Made by a program: the position numbers and the translations under genes
The notes under the pieces: model-generated
What the model saw: only the letters and a program-made list of their open reading frames with translations
Database searches by the model: none
What the model was told of the DNA's origin: nothing
In this document: positions 16,971 to 25,216 of the stretch, piece after piece
Position numbering within the stretch: position 1 is the first letter of the stretch
Layout: every line of letters begins with the position of its first letter
Source: Oscillospiraceae bacterium
GTDB taxonomy: Bacteria > Bacillota > Clostridia > Oscillospirales > Ruminococcaceae
Length of the DNA: 64,000 nucleotides
NCBI GenBank assembly: GCA_022835495.1
Contig: BQOK01000001.1
Location: 434,001 to 498,000 of the forward strand
Direction of reading: 5' to 3'

Positions 16971-18254
16971 ATGAAACTACTTGTTGTGGGCGGCGGCGGC
17001 CGCGAACACGCCATCATCAAAAAGCTGAAAGAGAGCCCGCTGTGCACCGAGATCTGGGCGGCGCCGGGCAACGGGGGCATTGCCTGCGACGCCCGGTGCA
17101 GGGAGATCCCCGCCACCGATATTGAGGCCCAAGCCGCTTTTGCAAAAGAGGAGGGCTTTGATTACGTGGTGGTGGCCCCGGACGACCCCCTGGCCCTGGG
17201 CCTGGTGGATAAGCTGGCCGCGGCGGGCATTCCCGCCTTTGGGCCCAGCGCGGCGGCGGCCCGCATTGAGGCCAGCAAGGTGTTCAGCAAGGACCTGATG
17301 AAAAAGTACGGCATCCCCACCGCCGGGTATGAGGTGTTCACCGACCCTGGGGAGGCCCTGGCGCACATCCGGGAAAAGGGCGTTTACCCTGTGGTGATCA
17401 AGGCGGACGGGCTGGCCCTGGGCAAGGGCGTGCTGATCTGCCAGAGCGAGGCCGAGGCCGCCGAAGGCCTGAAGGAGATCATGCAGGACAAAAAGTTCGG
17501 CGCTTCGGGCGACCGGGTGGTGGTGGAGGAGTTTTTGACCGGCCCCGAGGTCAGCGTGCTTGCCTTTTCGGACGGTGTGACCTTGAAGCCCATGGTTTCC
17601 AGCATGGACCACAAGCGCGCGCTGGACGGGGACGAGGGCCTGAACACCGGCGGCATGGGCACCGTGGCGCCGAACCCCTATTACACCGAAGAAATTGCAA
17701 AGGTGTGCATGGACACCATTTTTCTGCCCACCCTGCGGGCCATGCAGGCCGAGGGCTGCCCCTTTAAGGGCTGCCTCTATTTTGGGCTGATGCTCACCCC
17801 CGCCGGCCCCAAGGTGATCGAGTACAACTGCCGCTTCGGCGACCCGGAGACCCAGGTGGTGCTGCCCCTGCTGGAGGGCGATCTGCTGGAGATCATGCTG
17901 GCCTGCACAAACGGCACCCTGGCCAGCACCCCGGTCGCCGCCAGCGGCCAAAGCGCGGCCTGCGTGGTGCTGGCCAGCGGCGGTTACCCGGAGCATTATG
18001 AAAAGGGCAAGCCCATCACCGGCCTGGAAAACGGGCAGCTGCCCGGCGGCGGGGCCGTGGTATACCATGCGGGCACCGCCCAAAAGGGCGGGCAGCTGGT
18101 GACGGCGGGCGGCCGTGTGCTGGGCGTAACGGCCACCGCGCCCACCCTGGAACAGGCGATTGAAAAAGCCTACGCCGCCAGCGGGCAGATCGGCTTTGAG
18201 GGCCTGCACCGCCGCGCGGACATTGGCCGGCGGGCGCTGGCCGCGCTGAACTGA
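16971..18254 (+). CDS. purD: phosphoribosylamine-glycine ligase
   Basis: 427 residues. ATP-grasp enzyme making GAR (step 2). Starts KLLVVGGGGREHAI; also VIKADGLALGKGV, HKRALDGDEGLNTGGMGTV and GCLYFGLMLTPAGPKVIEYNCRFGDPE in adjoining blocks. 170 bp separate it from purH, and that gap holds an extended -10 element and a hairpin, so it may have a separate promoter. Confidence 0.97.
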   Translation: MKLLVVGGGGREHAIIKKLKESPLCTEIWAAPGNGGIACDARCREIPATDIEAQAAFAKEEGFDYVVVAPDDPLALGLVDKLAAAGIPAFGPSAAAARIEASKVFSKDLMKKYGIPTAGYEVFTDPGEALAHIREKGVYPVVIKADGLALGKGVLICQSEAEAAEGLKEIMQDKKFGASGDRVVVEEFLTGPEVSVLAFSDGVTLKPMVSSMDHKRALDGDEGLNTGGMGTVAPNPYYTEEIAKVCMDTIFLPTLRAMQAEGCPFKGCLYFGLMLTPAGPKVIEYNCRFGDPETQVVLPLLEGDLLEIMLACTNGTLASTPVAASGQSAACVVLASGGYPEHYEKGKPITGLENGQLPGGGAVVYHAGTAQKGGQLVTAGGRVLGVTATAPTLEQAIEKAYAASGQIGFEGLHRRADIGRRALAALN

Positions 18255-18314
18255 GACCGGTGCGGGCCCGGGAGCCCGCACATGAAAACCCAAAGAGCGA
18301 GAGGGAGAAAACAC

Positions 18315-21300
18315 ATGGTATACCGCGTTTATGTTGAAAAGAAACCCGGCTTTGACGGCGAGGCCCAGGGCCTTTTGAACGAGCTGAAAAGCCTGCTGGG
18401 CGTAAAAAGCCTTTCTGGCCTGCGCCTTTTGAACCGCTATGACGTGGAGGGCATTGGGGAGGAGCTGTTCCGCCAGTGCGTGCCCACCGTGTTCAGCGAG
18501 CCCCCGGTGGACCAGGTGTACGACCACCTGCCCGCAGCGGACGCGACCTTTGCGGTGGAGTACCTGCCCGGCCAGTTTGACCAGCGGGCGGCCTCGGCCA
18601 GCGAGTGCATCCAGCTGATCAGCCAGGGCGAGCGGCCCCAGGTGCGCACGGCCCGGGTGTACCTGCTGGGCGGCGCTTTGAGCGAGGGGGAGCTGGCCCG
18701 CATTAAAAAATATGTGATTAACCCGGTGGAGGCCCGCGAGGCCGCCCTTTCCCGCAGGGACACCCTGAAGGTGGAGTACCCCGCGCCCGCGCCCGTGGAG
18801 GTGCTGGAGGGCTTTTTGGAGCTGGATCAGGAGGGCCTGGCCCGCTTTATAGCCGAGCGCGGCCTTGCCATGGACGAGGCGGACATCGCCTTCTGCCAGG
18901 AGTATTTCCGCAGCGAGGGGCGCGCGCCCACCATCACCGAGATCAAGATGATCGACACCTATTGGTCCGACCACTGCCGCCACACCACCTTCGGCACCAT
19001 TCTGGACGAGGTGGAGATCCGGGACGAGCAGGTGAAAAAAGCCTTTGATTCGTACCTGGCCATGCGCAAGGCGGTGTATGCGGGCCGCAAAAAGAACCTG
19101 TGCCTGATGGACCTGGGCACCATCGGGGCCAAGTACCTGAAAAGCATCGGCAGGCTGAAAAACCTGGACGAGTCGGACGAGATCAACGCCTGCACCGTGA
19201 AAATCAAGTGCGAGGTGGACGGCGAGGAGCAGGACTGGCTGTACCTGTTCAAAAACGAAACCCACAACCACCCCACCGAGATCGAGCCCTTCGGCGGCGC
19301 GGCCACCTGCATCGGCGGGGCCATCCGGGACCCGCTGTCCGGCCGAAGCTATGTGTACCAGGCCATGCGTGTGACCGGCGCGGCCGACCCGCTGGCACCG
19401 GTGAGCGAGACCCTGCCCGGCAAGCTGCCCCAGCGCAAGCTGGTCACCACCGCGGCGGCGGGCTATTCCAGCTACGGCAACCAGATCGGCCTGGCCACCG
19501 GCCAGGTGGACGAGCTTTATCACCCGGGCTACGCGGCCAAGCGCATGGAGATCGGCGCGGTGGTGGGCGCGGCCCCGGCGGCCAACGTGCGCCGCGAGGT
19601 GCCCGCCGCCGGCGACATTGTGGTGCTGCTGGGCGGGGCCACCGGCCGCGACGGCTGCGGCGGGGCCACCGGGTCTTCCAAGGCGCATAAGCTGGAGAGT
19701 TTGGAGAGCTGCGGCGCCGAGGTGCAGAAGGGCAACGCGCCGGTGGAGCGCAAGCTCCAGCGCCTGTTTCGCCGGCCCGAGGCCACCCGCCTGATCAAGC
19801 GCTGCAACGATTTCGGCGCGGGCGGCGTGAGCGTGGCCATCGGCGAGCTGGCCGACGGGCTTGCTATCGACCTGGACCGGGTGCCTAAAAAGTACGACGG
19901 GCTGGACGGCACCGAGCTTGCCATCAGCGAGAGCCAGGAGCGCATGGCTGTGGTGCTGGCGCCCGGCGACGTGGAGGAATTCACCGCCCTGGCCCACGAG
20001 GAGAACCTGGAGGCCACCACCGTGGCCATGGTCACCGAGGCGCCCCGCCTGACCATGAGCTGGCGCGGCGAGACCATCGTGGACGTGAGCCGCGACTTTT
20101 TGAATTCCAACGGCGCGGAAAAGCACGCAAACGTGCTGGTGTACGACTGCCTGCCCTATGAACCCCAGTGGAAGGGCGAGAGCTGGGGCGAAAAGCTGCA
20201 CAGCCTTGTGAGCGACCTGAACGTGTGCAGCAAGAAGGGGCTTTCCGAGCGGTTCGATTCCACCATCGGCGCGGCCACCGTGCTGATGCCCTTCGGCGGC
20301 AAATACCAGCTCACCCCGGCGCAGGCCATGGCGGCCAAGCTGCCGGTGCCGGGCGAGACCACCACCTGCAGCGGCATGGCGTGGGGCTATAACCCCTACC
20401 TGATGGAGAAAAAGCAGTACAGCGGCGCGTACCTGGCCGTGGTGGAGAGCGTGTGCAAGCTGGTGGCCAGCGGCTTCCGGTACGAGGACGCCTACCTGAC
20501 CTTCCAGGAATACTTCCAGCGTTTGGGGAGCGACCCCGAGCGCTGGGGCCAGCCCTTTGCGGCGCTGCTGGGCGCGCTGAAAGCCCAGGTGGATCTGGGG
20601 GTGGCAGCCATCGGCGGCAAGGACTCTATGTCCGGCAGCTTTGAGAGCATGGACGTGCCCCCCACCCTGGTGAGCTTTGCCACCGCCATCGGCAGCACCA
20701 AAAACGTGGTCAGCCCCGAGTTCAAAACGGCGGGCGACCGGGTGGTGTGGCTGGCGCCGGGCTACAACGACCTGCGCCCGGCCCACAAAAGCCTGAAGGC
20801 CATTCTGGCCCAGGTGGAGGCACTGACCGCCGCGGGCAAGGTGAAAGCCGCCTGGACCCCGGGCTACGGCTGCGCCGCCGAGGGCCTGTTCAAGATGTGC
20901 CTGGGCAACCGGCTGGGCTTTGCGCTGGCCGCAGGCGTTGACCCCGAAGCCCTGTTCCGCCCCGCTTACGGCAGCTTTATGCTGGAGCTGGCGGAGGGCG
21001 CCGAGGCCGAGGGCGCTTTGGAGCTGGGTACCGTGACCGAAGAGTATACCTTCCGCCTGGCGGGCGAGACCGTGGACCTGGCCGGCCTGCAGGAGGCCTA
21101 TGAGGCAAAGCTGGAGCCGGTGTTCCCCTACCGGGGGGCGGGCGAGGCCGTGGAACCCGTGACCTACAGGGCTGAAAAGCGGGCCGCCCCGGCGGTGGGC
21201 GCGGCCCGGCCCAGGGTGGTCATTCCCGTGTTCCCCGGCACCAACTGCGAATACGATACCGCCCGCGCCTTCCGGCGCGCCGGCGCCGAGCCGCAGGTGC

Positions 21301-22007
21301 TGGTGGTGAACAACCTCACCCCCGCCGCCGTGGCCGAGAGCTGCGAGGCGCTGGTGAAGGCGATCCGCACCAGCCAGATTGTGATGCTGCCGGGCGGCTT
21401 TTCCGGCGGCGACGAGCCGGACGGCAGCGCCAAATTCATCACCGCCTTTTTCCGCGCCCCGGCGGTGGCCGAGGCGGTGGCTGAGCTGCTGCAAAAACGG
21501 GACGGGCTAATGCTGGGCATCTGCAACGGGTTCCAGGCGCTGATCAAGCTGGGCCTTGTGCCCTACGGCGAGATCCGCCCCCTGACCGCCGACTGCCCCA
21601 CCCTGACCTTCAACACCCTGGGCCGCCACCAGAGCATGCTGGTGCGCACCCGCGTGGCCTCCAACAAGAGCCCGTGGCTTTCGCGCTGCGAGCCGGGCCA
21701 GGTGCACACCGTGGCCATCAGCCACGGCGAGGGCCGCTTTGCGGCCAGCCCCCAGGCGCTGGCCCAGCTGCGGGAGAACGGCCAGATCGCCACCCAATAT
21801 GTGGACCTTGCCGGCGCGCCCAGCATGGATCTTTCGGCAAACCCCAACGGCAGCGTGTGGGCCATTGAGGGCATCACCAGCCCGGACGGCCGGGTGCTGG
21901 GCAAGATGGGCCACTCGGAGCGCAGCGGCGACGCGCTGTATAAAAACGTGCCCGGCGACAAGTACCAGCCCCTGTTCGAGGGCGGCGTGGATTACTTTAA
22001 AATTTAA
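18315..22007 (+). CDS. purL: FGAM synthase, large fused form
   Basis: 1,230 residues, the size of the single-chain enzyme that fuses the PurS-like, synthetase and glutaminase parts. Converts FGAR to FGAM (step 4). Start MVYRVYVEKKPG with a GAGGGAG site; an in-frame ATG 11 codons earlier is less likely. Synthetase motifs: TYWSDHCRHTTF, KNETHNHPTEIEPFGGAATC (read as adjoining blocks) and GGKDSMSGSFE. Class I glutaminase at the C-terminus: PGGFSGGDEPDGSAKF, LGICNGFQ (nucleophile Cys) and ISHGEGRF. Most Firmicutes use separate PurS, PurQ and PurL; the fused type occurs in part of the Clostridia. Confidence 0.96.
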   Translation: MVYRVYVEKKPGFDGEAQGLLNELKSLLGVKSLSGLRLLNRYDVEGIGEELFRQCVPTVFSEPPVDQVYDHLPAADATFAVEYLPGQFDQRAASASECIQLISQGERPQVRTARVYLLGGALSEGELARIKKYVINPVEAREAALSRRDTLKVEYPAPAPVEVLEGFLELDQEGLARFIAERGLAMDEADIAFCQEYFRSEGRAPTITEIKMIDTYWSDHCRHTTFGTILDEVEIRDEQVKKAFDSYLAMRKAVYAGRKKNLCLMDLGTIGAKYLKSIGRLKNLDESDEINACTVKIKCEVDGEEQDWLYLFKNETHNHPTEIEPFGGAATCIGGAIRDPLSGRSYVYQAMRVTGAADPLAPVSETLPGKLPQRKLVTTAAAGYSSYGNQIGLATGQVDELYHPGYAAKRMEIGAVVGAAPAANVRREVPAAGDIVVLLGGATGRDGCGGATGSSKAHKLESLESCGAEVQKGNAPVERKLQRLFRRPEATRLIKRCNDFGAGGVSVAIGELADGLAIDLDRVPKKYDGLDGTELAISESQERMAVVLAPGDVEEFTALAHEENLEATTVAMVTEAPRLTMSWRGETIVDVSRDFLNSNGAEKHANVLVYDCLPYEPQWKGESWGEKLHSLVSDLNVCSKKGLSERFDSTIGAATVLMPFGGKYQLTPAQAMAAKLPVPGETTTCSGMAWGYNPYLMEKKQYSGAYLAVVESVCKLVASGFRYEDAYLTFQEYFQRLGSDPERWGQPFAALLGALKAQVDLGVAAIGGKDSMSGSFESMDVPPTLVSFATAIGSTKNVVSPEFKTAGDRVVWLAPGYNDLRPAHKSLKAILAQVEALTAAGKVKAAWTPGYGCAAEGLFKMCLGNRLGFALAAGVDPEALFRPAYGSFMLELAEGAEAEGALELGTVTEEYTFRLAGETVDLAGLQEAYEAKLEPVFPYRGAGEAVEPVTYRAEKRAAPAVGAARPRVVIPVFPGTNCEYDTARAFRRAGAEPQVLVVNNLTPAAVAESCEALVKAIRTSQIVMLPGGFSGGDEPDGSAKFITAFFRAPAVAEAVAELLQKRDGLMLGICNGFQALIKLGLVPYGEIRPLTADCPTLTFNTLGRHQSMLVRTRVASNKSPWLSRCEPGQVHTVAISHGEGRFAASPQALAQLRENGQIATQYVDLAGAPSMDLSANPNGSVWAIEGITSPDGRVLGKMGHSERSGDALYKNVPGDKYQPLFEGGVDYFKI

Positions 22008-22019
22008 AGGAGGCCGCAG

Positions 22020-23453
22020 ATGGCGCACGATAAATATATTTCGCCCTTTGAGACCCGCTACGCGAGCGGGGAAATGCAGTATATCTTTTCTGAGGACAAC
22101 AAGTTCCGCACCTGGCGGCGGCTGTGGATCGCGCTGGCAAAGGCCGAGCAGGCCCAGGGCCTGCCCATCACCGACGCGCAGATCGCCGAGCTGGAGGCCC
22201 ACGCCGACGACATCAACTACGAGGACGCGGTGCGCCGTGAAAAGGAATGCCGGCACGACGTGATGAGCCACGTGTACGCTTACGGCCTGCAGTGCCCGAG
22301 CGCGAAGGGGATCATCCACCTGGGGGCCACCAGCTGTTATGTGGGCGACAACACCGACGTGATCGTGATGCGCCAGGGCCTGGAGCTGGTGCAGAAAAAG
22401 CTGGTGGGTGTGCTGGCGCTGCTGGCCAAGTTCGCCGCCCAGTATAAGGACCTGCCCTGCCTTGCCTACACCCACGGCCAGCCCGCCCAGCTCACCACGG
22501 TGGGCAAGCGCGCCACCCTGTGGATGAACGAGCTGTATATGGACTGGGAGGAGCTGCGCCACCGCACGGCCGGGCTGGCGCTGCGGGGAGCCAAGGGCAC
22601 CACAGGCACCCAGGCCAGCTTTATGGAACTGTTTGAGGGCGACGAGCAGAAGATCCGGGCCATGGAAACGGACATCACCGCCCAGCTGGGCTTTGACAGG
22701 GTGGTGCCGGTGAGCGGCCAGACCTACAGCCGCAAGGTGGATTTCCAGGTGCTGAGCGCCCTTTCCGGCATTGGGCAGAGCGCGATGAAGCTTGCCACCG
22801 ACCTGCGGCTGCTGGCCAATTTTAAAGAGATGGAGGAGCCGTTCGAGAAAAACCAGATCGGTTCTTCGGCCATGCCCTACAAGCGCAACCCCATGCGCAG
22901 CGAGCGGGTGTGCGCCCTGGCCCGCTACCTGATGGTGGACGTGCTGAACCCCGCCTTCACCGCGGGCACCCAATGGTTCGAGCGCACGCTGGACGATTCG
23001 GCCAACAAGCGGATCGCGGTGGCCGAGGCGTTTTTGGCGGCCGATTCCATTTTGAACATCCTGCTGAACGTGTGCGACGGGCTGGTGGTGTACCCCAAGG
23101 TCATCCGCGCCCGGGTGATGGCCGAGCTGCCCTTTATGGCCACCGAGACCATTTTGATGAAGGCAGTGAAAAAAGGCGGCGACCGGCAGGAGCTGCACGA
23201 GCGGCTGCGCCGGCACGCGGTGGCCGCGGCGGCCCAGGTGAAGGAGGAGGGCCTGCCCAACGATATGATCCGGCGGGTGGAGGCGGACCCGGCCTTTGGC
23301 CTGTCCCGCGAGGAGATCGAGGCCGAGCTGCGGCCCGAGGCCTTTACCGGCCGCAGCGCCCGCCAGGTGGAAGAATTTTTGGAAACCGTGATCGCCCCGG
23401 TGCTTGCCGCCCACCCGGAGGCCGCGGCCCAGCACGCCGAGCTGAGTGTGTGA
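22020..23453 (+). CDS. purB: adenylosuccinate lyase
   Basis: 477 residues. Removes fumarate from SAICAR (step 8) and from adenylosuccinate. Fumarase-superfamily signature GSSAMPYKRNPMRSERV, plus CPSAKGIIHLGATSCYVGDNTD and TYTHGQPAQLTTVGKR-like blocks. It starts 12 bp after purL with AAAGGAGG and completes the IMP pathway. Confidence 0.96.
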   Translation: MAHDKYISPFETRYASGEMQYIFSEDNKFRTWRRLWIALAKAEQAQGLPITDAQIAELEAHADDINYEDAVRREKECRHDVMSHVYAYGLQCPSAKGIIHLGATSCYVGDNTDVIVMRQGLELVQKKLVGVLALLAKFAAQYKDLPCLAYTHGQPAQLTTVGKRATLWMNELYMDWEELRHRTAGLALRGAKGTTGTQASFMELFEGDEQKIRAMETDITAQLGFDRVVPVSGQTYSRKVDFQVLSALSGIGQSAMKLATDLRLLANFKEMEEPFEKNQIGSSAMPYKRNPMRSERVCALARYLMVDVLNPAFTAGTQWFERTLDDSANKRIAVAEAFLAADSILNILLNVCDGLVVYPKVIRARVMAELPFMATETILMKAVKKGGDRQELHERLRRHAVAAAAQVKEEGLPNDMIRRVEADPAFGLSREEIEAELRPEAFTGRSARQVEEFLETVIAPVLAAHPEAAAQHAELSV

Positions 23454-23454
23454 G

Positions 23455-23913
23455 ATGGTGAGGATCTTATTTGTTTGCCTGGGAAATATCTGCCGCAGCC
23501 CCATGGCGGAGTTCGTTTTTCGGGACATGGCCGAAAAGCGGGGCCTGGGCGGCCAAACAGCGGCGGCCAGCGCCGCCACCAGCAGCTACGAGGCGGGCAA
23601 CCCGGTCTACCCGCCCGCGGCGGCGCTGCTGCGCAGGCAGGGGCTCGACCCGGCGGGCAAGCGCAGCGTGCCGCTGACCCAGGCGGACGGCGCGGCGTAC
23701 GACCACATCATCGGCATGGATGCGGCGAACCTGCGGGACATCCGGCGCATCCTGGGCCCCGGGGCAGGGGCGAGGGTGAGCCGCCTTTTGGACTGGACGG
23801 CGCGCCCGGGCGACGTGGCGGACCCCTGGTACACCGGCGATTTTGAAACCACCTGGAACGATGTGAGCGCGGGCTGCGAGGCGCTTTTGAACGCCCTGTT
23901 CCCGGAAGCTTAA
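23455..23913 (+). CDS. low-molecular-weight protein-tyrosine phosphatase
   Basis: 152 residues. The N-terminal P-loop VCLGNICRSPMAEF is the CX4-5RS active site of this family, and the general-acid Asp pair is in ADPWY near residue 122. The start is 1 bp after the purB stop with no separate ribosome site, so it is translationally coupled. It may act on arginine or tyrosine phosphate in regulatory proteins or on exopolysaccharide kinases. Its link with purine genes is probably only positional. Confidence 0.93.
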   Translation: MVRILFVCLGNICRSPMAEFVFRDMAEKRGLGGQTAAASAATSSYEAGNPVYPPAAALLRRQGLDPAGKRSVPLTQADGAAYDHIIGMDAANLRDIRRILGPGAGARVSRLLDWTARPGDVADPWYTGDFETTWNDVSAGCEALLNALFPEA

Positions 23914-23919
23914 ACAACG

Positions 23920-23959
23920 AAAAGCAGCGCCCCGGCCAGAGAACCGGGGCGCTGCCTTG
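23920..23959 (+). terminator. terminator of the purine cluster
   Basis: AAGCAGCGCCCCGG, 8-nt loop, CCGGGGCGCTGCCTT then TTG. It follows the phosphatase stop by 7 nt. Confidence 0.8.
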
Positions 23960-24253
23960 TTATCCAAGCCCGGCGCCGGAGAAGCTTTCGCTTTTACCGA
24001 ACAGCGTATCGGCGAGGAGCGCGAAGCAGATCCGGAACCCCAGTTCAAAACTTTCCGTATCGCTGATTCCGCCCAAGGTACTGGTGAGATTGGAAAAAGA
24101 ATCAAACTGTTCAAGCATTTCCCCCTCAAGTGTGTTATGGAGCTGCTTTTCGACTGCCGTAAGTTGGACCAGCGTTTGTTCATAAGGGCCGCCGCGGCGG
24201 ATCGTGCGGCTTTCCCAGGCGGACTGACATAAATCAGAAATTGAAATGGTCAA
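23960..24253 (-). CDS. DUF6809-like small protein
   Basis: About 97 residues, helical, no signal. The segment LTAVEKQLHNTLEGEMLEQF followed by ESFELGFRICFALLADTLFG is like the DUF6809 family of short Clostridia proteins (function unknown). The likely start is the TTG at 24253, with AAAGAGGTG 6 nt upstream; a GTG three codons earlier (24262) is inside that site. Lower GC than its neighbours. Divergent from a ribbon-helix-helix gene, sharing a promoter region with two copies of TGATATCA. Confidence 0.65.
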   Translation of the reverse strand: MTISISDLCQSAWESRTIRRGGPYEQTLVQLTAVEKQLHNTLEGEMLEQFDSFSNLTSTLGGISDTESFELGFRICFALLADTLFGKSESFSGAGLG

Positions 24254-24285
24254 GAAGAACACCTCTCTTTAGTTTTGACATTAAT

Positions 24286-24314
24286 ATGATATCACATTGA
24301 ATACATACAATCAA
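24286..24314 (-). promoter_or_regulatory. promoter of the DUF6809-like gene
   Basis: Minus strand TTGATT (24314-24309), 17-bp spacer, TATCAT (24291-24286). The -10 overlaps the first TGATATCA palindrome. Confidence 0.55.
24287..24294. promoter_or_regulatory. candidate operator, copy 1 (TGATATCA)
   Basis: An 8-bp palindrome, repeated at 24332 (45 bp away). Both copies are preceded by AT and followed by a TGA three to five bases later. Likely recognised by the adjacent ribbon-helix-helix protein, which is inference. Confidence 0.45.
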
Positions 24315-24331
24315 GGGAAAAGATACTAAAA

Positions 24332-24339
24332 TGATATCA
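24332..24339. promoter_or_regulatory. candidate operator, copy 2 (TGATATCA)
   Basis: Second copy, 22 bp before the start of the ribbon-helix-helix gene and overlapping its presumed leader. This suggests autoregulation. Confidence 0.45.
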
Positions 24340-24361
24340 AAATGATTTTGAGGTGAACAAA

Positions 24362-24538
24362 ATGGCAACCAATAAAATTCAGACAACAATACGCCTGCGG
24401 GAAGAGCTTTGGAAAAAGATCACGTACATCGCGGGGCGCAACCACCGCTCTTTTAATGCGGAAGTGGAATATTTGATCGAACAGTGTGCGGAGCGCTATG
24501 AAGAAGCAAACGGGCCGATCGCTTTTGAAGAAAAGTGA
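24362..24538 (+). CDS. Arc-type ribbon-helix-helix DNA-binding protein
   Basis: 58 residues. The start IQTTIRLREELWKKITYIAG followed by RSFNAEVEYLIEQC is the Arc/MetJ ribbon-helix-helix pattern: a beta strand, helix A, turn, helix B. The ATG at 24362 has TTGAGGTG 6 nt upstream. No toxin partner is evident unless the divergent small gene plays that part. AT-rich relative to its surroundings. Confidence 0.8.
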   Translation: MATNKIQTTIRLREELWKKITYIAGRNHRSFNAEVEYLIEQCAERYEEANGPIAFEEK

Positions 24539-24593
24539 ATTTGGTTTTAAGGCTTGCGGTGAGTGCCGCAGCAGCCGGTGTGCGGCCTGGCCG

Positions 24594-24619
24594 AAAGGCC
24601 GCCGCCAGCGGCCTTTTAA
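24594..24619 (+). terminator. terminator of the ribbon-helix-helix gene
   Basis: AAAGGCCGC, short loop, GCGGCCTTTT. Confidence 0.7.
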
Positions 24620-24625
24620 CGGATA

Positions 24626-24663
24626 AAAACATGCGCCCGCCCCTTGTTTTGGGGCGGGCGCAT
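24626..24663 (-). terminator. terminator of the HD-GYP/DUF5317 operon
   Basis: ATGCGCCCGCCCC and GGGGCGGGCGCAT form a 13-bp stem; on the minus strand it is followed by GTTTTTATCC. Confidence 0.8.
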
Positions 24664-24666
24664 AGT

Positions 24667-25212
24667 TCAGGGGGTGTGCGGCGGCGCGGGCGGGCAAAAG
24701 CGCACCATGCAGTAAGCAAGGGCGGCCACGCCGAAGCCCAGCAGAAAATCGCCGGGACTGGCAAAACCCAGCAGCCGCCCGAAGGGGGCGACGGCCACCC
24801 AGTCGCCCAGGAATGCCAGGCGGGTGGAGGCGCCGGCCAGGGTGTAGCCGGAAACCCCGCCCGCGGCCAGCCGGTCGGCCAGCGCGGGCCAGCCCGCCGC
24901 AAGGCGCACCGCCACCGGCATGCGGCCGCCGTTGGCGGCGATGACCGCAAAATTTAGCGCCGTGCCCAGCGCAAAGGGGGCGCACCAGCGCGGCTGGCGG
25001 CGGTTGAACCAGCAAAAAAGCAGCAGCAGGCCGTACTGCGCAAGGCACAGCGGCAGGGGCGGAACGCCGATTGCCCCGCCAAGGGCCTTTAAAAGGTAAG
25101 CGGCCAGGGGCAGCCAGAGCCCCCGCAGGGGAAAGGCCGCGGCCCGGCGCAGGCTGCCGCCCCGGCAAAGGCCTGCGGCAAGCCCGGCCAGCAAGAATAA
25201 AAGCAGCAGCAT
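24667..25212 (-). CDS. DUF5317-like integral membrane protein
   Basis: 181 residues with about five hydrophobic segments, beginning LLLLFLLAGLAAGLCRGG. The motif ALNFAVIAANGGRMPVA and the closing region around LLGFASPGDFLLGFGVA match DUF5317, membrane proteins of unknown function that commonly follow HD or HD-GYP genes. The start is 4 bp after the HD-GYP stop, so the two form an operon. Confidence 0.75.
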   Translation of the reverse strand: MLLLLFLLAGLAAGLCRGGSLRRAAAFPLRGLWLPLAAYLLKALGGAIGVPPLPLCLAQYGLLLLFCWFNRRQPRWCAPFALGTALNFAVIAANGGRMPVAVRLAAGWPALADRLAAGGVSGYTLAGASTRLAFLGDWVAVAPFGRLLGFASPGDFLLGFGVAALAYCMVRFCPPAPPHTP

Positions 25213-25216
25213 CGCC

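Noticed and set aside
16977-21494. A 1,505-codon minus-strand open frame
   Set aside because: Lies exactly antisense to purD and purL, is rich in His/Gly/Ala/Arg as expected of antisense GC-rich codons, has no ribosome site or family motif.
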